In this document: piece after piece, positions 61,359 to 64,000 of the stretch
Position numbering within the stretch: position 1 is the first letter of the stretch
How the letters are laid out: every line of letters begins with the position of its first letter
Source: JAGVSV01 sp050952845
GTDB taxonomy: Bacteria; Bacillota; Clostridia; Christensenellales; Aristaeellaceae
Direction of reading: 5' to 3'
Length of the DNA stretch: 64,000 nucleotides
Assembly: GCA_050952845.1 (NCBI GenBank)
Contig: JBMNLP010000001.1
Location: 1,798,001 to 1,862,000, forward strand
Translations under genes and position numbers: made by a program
The notes under the pieces: model-generated
Seen by the model: the letters and a program-made list of their open reading frames with translations, nothing else
Databases searched by the model: none
Told to the model about the DNA's origin: nothing

Positions 61359-62429
61359 TTGTTTTTTAGGCGTTTTAGGATATATATCATGGGGTATCCA
61401 TTCATACAGGATGCCGTGATCACAGACGGACACATTTATGGCGTTCCAATATCCGTTTCCATCACTGGCTTGGGTTATCATGAAAAAAATTGTGAAGCCG
61501 TTGGAATAACCAAGGATAAGCTGCCTCGGGACTATATGGAATGGTTTGATATCATTGATTGGTGGATAGCGCAAGGCTGTGATGAATATCCGGATTTTGT
61601 GTTGTTTGAGGAAATCGCTGACGGAAGAACTTTTTTAGTTGGTACAGTGATTAGCGCATATATTGATTATTGTCAATACACAAACACGCCGTTGAGATTT
61701 GACACACCTGTTTTCCGATCGCTGGCTGACCGGGTAGATGCGATTGATGCAGACGCGCTCAACGCTCAAATCAAACGAGATGATTATGGTATGGAATACA
61801 ATCCGGTCTCCCTGTTCAGGGGCAATCAGGCGTACCATGATCTGGAATGTATGGGATATTACCCGGATGAAAAACCATTGTTGTTAAGCGTAGTACAAGG
61901 AGGAGAACCTCATGTCGCTGCGGACGTGCGGCTTTTCATTGTCAATCCGGCTTCTTCACGCTCAGAAGCAGCCGTCCGGTATATCGCGTGCTTCCTGCAG
62001 GGGTTACCACAGGAAATAGACATTCTGCTTTTTAGTGGTAACCACGATCCTGTAATCAACGAAAATTTTGCGCAAGAGAAAAGTGAGTTTGAAGAAATAT
62101 ACAATGAAACAAAAGAATCGCTTAAAACGTGCTCCCCTGATGAGCGTTTGGATTTGACTGAGCGCTTGCAGCTGGTGGAGGGAGAACTGGCAAATATGGA
62201 TCAGTACCAATGGCATATCAGCCCGGAAACAATTAGCGCGTATCAACAATTAACCGAAGCACTGTTCGTCCGTGACCAGAATATTTTAGAAAGAAATTCC
62301 AGCGACGGAACGTTAGAAATCAAATCACTTGTGCAGCGCTATATCAACCGAGAGATGACGCTGGATATGTTTATACGATCTGCAGACGAGATGATTCTTT
62401 TCATCGAAGCGGAAGACGGAGAGACGTAA
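61359..62429 (+). CDS. Extracellular solute-binding protein, probable 5'-truncated remnant
   Basis: The readable frame gives about 350 residues from near 61359. The beginning (GYPFIQDAVITDGHIYGVPISVS) matches the middle of SBP_bac_1/8-type binding proteins, and the end (LDMFIRSADEMILFIEAE) matches their C-terminus. There is no signal peptide, no good ribosome-binding site and only 46 bp separate it from the tRNA-Ala gene, so the N-terminal ~120 residues are missing. Probably a remnant; alternatively a cytoplasmic homologue started at an internal codon (ATG 61389). Confidence 0.6.
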   Translation: MFFRRFRIYIMGYPFIQDAVITDGHIYGVPISVSITGLGYHEKNCEAVGITKDKLPRDYMEWFDIIDWWIAQGCDEYPDFVLFEEIADGRTFLVGTVISAYIDYCQYTNTPLRFDTPVFRSLADRVDAIDADALNAQIKRDDYGMEYNPVSLFRGNQAYHDLECMGYYPDEKPLLLSVVQGGEPHVAADVRLFIVNPASSRSEAAVRYIACFLQGLPQEIDILLFSGNHDPVINENFAQEKSEFEEIYNETKESLKTCSPDERLDLTERLQLVEGELANMDQYQWHISPETISAYQQLTEALFVRDQNILERNSSDGTLEIKSLVQRYINREMTLDMFIRSADEMILFIEAEDGET

Positions 62430-62497
62430 AACCAAATCACGGAACACATCTGCCTGATGCGATGGCAAAGGCAGTTGATTCACCATCCAACGAAGCG

Positions 62498-63139
62498 CTA
62501 ACAATGATTGCTCTCCTCAGCAAACAGCTCCGGGTGGTTTGACAAGCGATCTTCCTCCGTGATGGCGCGGATGGCCCTGCACGGGTTGCCAAACGCCAGC
62601 GAATGCGGCGGAATGGTCCTGGTCACGATGGCGCCCGCGCCGATCACACTCCCTTCTCCTATCGTCACGCCGGGCAGAATCGTTACGCTTCCGCCAATCC
62701 AGCAGTTGTCCTCGATGGTGACGGGCGCGCTGTATTCAATGTTGACGTTTGTGCCGGACTCTTCATCGTAGAAGATGTTCCGATCCTCATGGCACAGGGG
62801 ATGTATGGGCGTCATGATGGTGCAGTTGGGGCCTATGAAGACATTGTCGCCGATGGTGACCCGGTTTTCATCTAAAACACAGAAGTTAAAATTGGCATAG
62901 GAACGCCTGCCCATTTTGATGTGCGTGCCAAAATCAAATTGAATGGGCCCCTGAATGTACACCTCTTCGCCGCGGTCGGGCATAAGCTCCTGCAGAATGG
63001 CTTCACGGGCTTGCGTGTCCGACTCCGGAATTTGATTGTATTGCTGGCACAATTCGTGGGCTCTGCGCCGCGCTTCCGGCATGCCCTCGCAAAAAGGGTT
63101 GTAGATTTTCCCCGCAAACATTTTTTCTGTTTCGCTCAT
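62498..63139 (-). CDS. Maltose/galactoside O-acetyltransferase
   Basis: 213-residue left-handed beta-helix acetyltransferase of the LacA/Maa group. N-terminal Mac domain (TEKMFAGKIYNPFCEGM) then hexapeptide repeats with VTIGDNVFIGPNCTIMTPIHPL (the His being catalytic) and ITEEDRL-type end. Transfers acetyl from acetyl-CoA to sugars. ATG 63139 is preceded by GGGGAGAAAGTGTA. A single-gene unit. Confidence 0.92.
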   Translation of the reverse strand: MSETEKMFAGKIYNPFCEGMPEARRRAHELCQQYNQIPESDTQAREAILQELMPDRGEEVYIQGPIQFDFGTHIKMGRRSYANFNFCVLDENRVTIGDNVFIGPNCTIMTPIHPLCHEDRNIFYDEESGTNVNIEYSAPVTIEDNCWIGGSVTILPGVTIGEGSVIGAGAIVTRTIPPHSLAFGNPCRAIRAITEEDRLSNHPELFAEESNHC

Positions 63140-63250
63140 TACACTTTCTCCCCTCCATGCTCAACTAAAACCGGTGACAGGCTGCTGGCAGAACAGCCTT
63201 ATCGCAAAACAGCCGTTAATACATATACTGCATCAACAGCTGCCCCTGAA

Positions 63251-63326
63251 TGGTAGCGGCGGTGGGACTTGAACCTACGACACTCCGGGTATGAACCGAA
63301 TGCTCTAGCCGCTGAGCTACGCCGCC
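63251..63326 (-). tRNA. tRNA-Met (anticodon CAT, elongator type)
   Basis: 76 nt with encoded CCA. Acceptor GGCGGCG/CGCCGCT, anticodon stem TTCGG/CCGGA with loop TTCATAC, T-loop TTCAAGT. It lacks the GGG/CCC anticodon stem of initiators. A lysidine-modified tRNA-Ile2 with the same anticodon cannot be excluded by eye. Confidence 0.88.
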
Positions 63327-63333
63327 AAAAAAA

Positions 63334-63410
<77 letters not shown>

Positions 63411-63584
63411 ACATATGCCTTGCGGCACGATCAATATAATAGCAGATAAAGTAGACGATGTCAATCACCTTTTTTCGGAAACACCTTTCTCCCCTGCCCC
63501 AGCACACGTCCAAATGGTAAACATTCCTTATGGAACCCCGGGAAATCGTTCGTGATTGCCATGGCAATGCGGGCGTCTCTATGG

Positions 63585-63590
63585 TATAAT
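63585..63590 (+). promoter_or_regulatory. Possible purR -10 element
   Basis: TATAAT at 63585-63590, 38 bp before the purR start. No good -35 at the right distance. Confidence 0.4.
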
Positions 63591-63627
63591 GCCTTTTAAC
63601 TTCGTGAAACGGATGGTGTGCGAACGG

Positions 63628-64000
63628 ATGGACAGGGTCAAGCGAAACGAGCGGATTGCCGCGATGATGCACGCGCTTCTTTCGTCGCCCAACAAGGTGA
63701 TCGGCTACTCGGTGTTCTGCGACCGGTTTGGCGCGGCTAAATCCACCATCAGCGAGGATGTGTCCCTGCTGCAGGAAGCGCTGCACAAAAACGGCCTGGG
63801 GCAGTTAGACACCGTCGCCGGCGCCGCCGGCGGCGTGCGCTTCCGGCCCATGATCCCCCGGGACGAGGCGTATGCCTACCTTCAGGATATTGCCCGCACG
63901 CTGTCCGTACCCGACCGGGTGCTGCCGGGCGGGTACCTGTACCTGTCCGACATGCTGTCCAACCCCAACATCGTGCGAAAGATGGGCGTTATCATCGCCG
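63628..64000 (+). CDS. purR: Pur operon repressor PurR (Bacillus type), cut by window edge
   Basis: First 124 residues of the Gram-positive PurR: an N-terminal winged helix (YSVFCDRFGAAKSTISEDVSLLQ in parts) followed by the start of the phosphoribosyltransferase-like PRPP-sensing domain (VAGAAGGVRF, RVLPGGYLYLSDML, GVIIA). It represses purine genes and is released by PRPP. An in-frame ATG at 63613 is an alternative start; neither has a strong ribosome-binding site. No link to the metal island. Confidence 0.93.
   Translation, partial: MDRVKRNERIAAMMHALLSSPNKVIGYSVFCDRFGAAKSTISEDVSLLQEALHKNGLGQLDTVAGAAGGVRFRPMIPRDEAYAYLQDIARTLSVPDRVLPGGYLYLSDMLSNPNIVRKMGVIIA

Overview
The window reads as a chromosomal segment of an anaerobic Bacillota (Clostridia-like) bacterium. 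Supporting this are a Bacillus-type PurR at the right edge, a FeoABC ferrous-iron system, a two-gene minimal SUF (SmsCB-like) locus, flavodoxin, a DUF3793 protein and clean Gram-positive ribosome-binding sites. The species cannot be named from the sequence alone. Almost everything between about 1 and 57.4 kb is metal handling, mostly on the minus strand.

Layout. 1-5.6 kb: partial CopA-type P-ATPase, a methyltransferase, an alpha/beta hydrolase and feoABC. 5.8-18.6 kb: a long minus-strand operon with two pairs of exporter-fold ABC half-transporters, three hydrolases/esterases or related enzymes, two methyltransferases, a DUF454 protein and a YgbA_NO protein. 18.8-22.4 kb: an IS5-like element nested in an IS1182-like element. 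22.4-29.5 kb: a secreted FMN-binding protein, divergent from a small gene plus methyltransferase, then DUF3793-flavodoxin and a third ABC pair. 29.7-36.4 kb: an Opp/Nik-type ABC importer with an HMA protein and a P1B-ATPase. 36.7-40.9 kb: a fourth ABC pair (one half frameshifted) and a TetR regulator. 41.1-49.4 kb: a FecBCD-type siderophore importer that also carries a fifth ABC pair, next to an AraC regulator fused to a siderophore-binding domain. 49.5-53.0 kb: znuBCA-zinT. 53.3-55.4 kb: an SmsBC-like pair with a MarR regulator. 55.6-57.3 kb: a substrate-binding protein and permease without an ATPase. 57.4-64 kb: ordinary chromosome with an ISAs1-like element, a shattered alcohol dehydrogenase, a novel secreted protein, three tRNA genes, an acetyltransferase and purR.

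What ties the island together is a 16-bp inverted repeat, GTTAG-N6-CTAAC. I find 15 exact copies and one with a single mismatch. All lie in intergenic promoter regions, usually on or next to readable -35/-10 elements, and often as tandem pairs 20-24 bp apart. They sit in front of feo, four of the ABC-pair operons (the fifth, 7.5-11 kb, is downstream in the 18.6 kb operon), the Nik-type operon, the Fec-type operon, zinT-znu, the flavin-binding protein, the small gene/methyltransferase unit, tetR and the orphan binding protein/permease. I infer one metal-responsive repressor, encoded outside the window, controlling a large uptake regulon. The best candidate for a new system is the repeated association of heterodimeric exporter-fold ABC pairs with methyltransferases, hydrolases, flavoproteins and this operator, likely import and processing of metal chelates.
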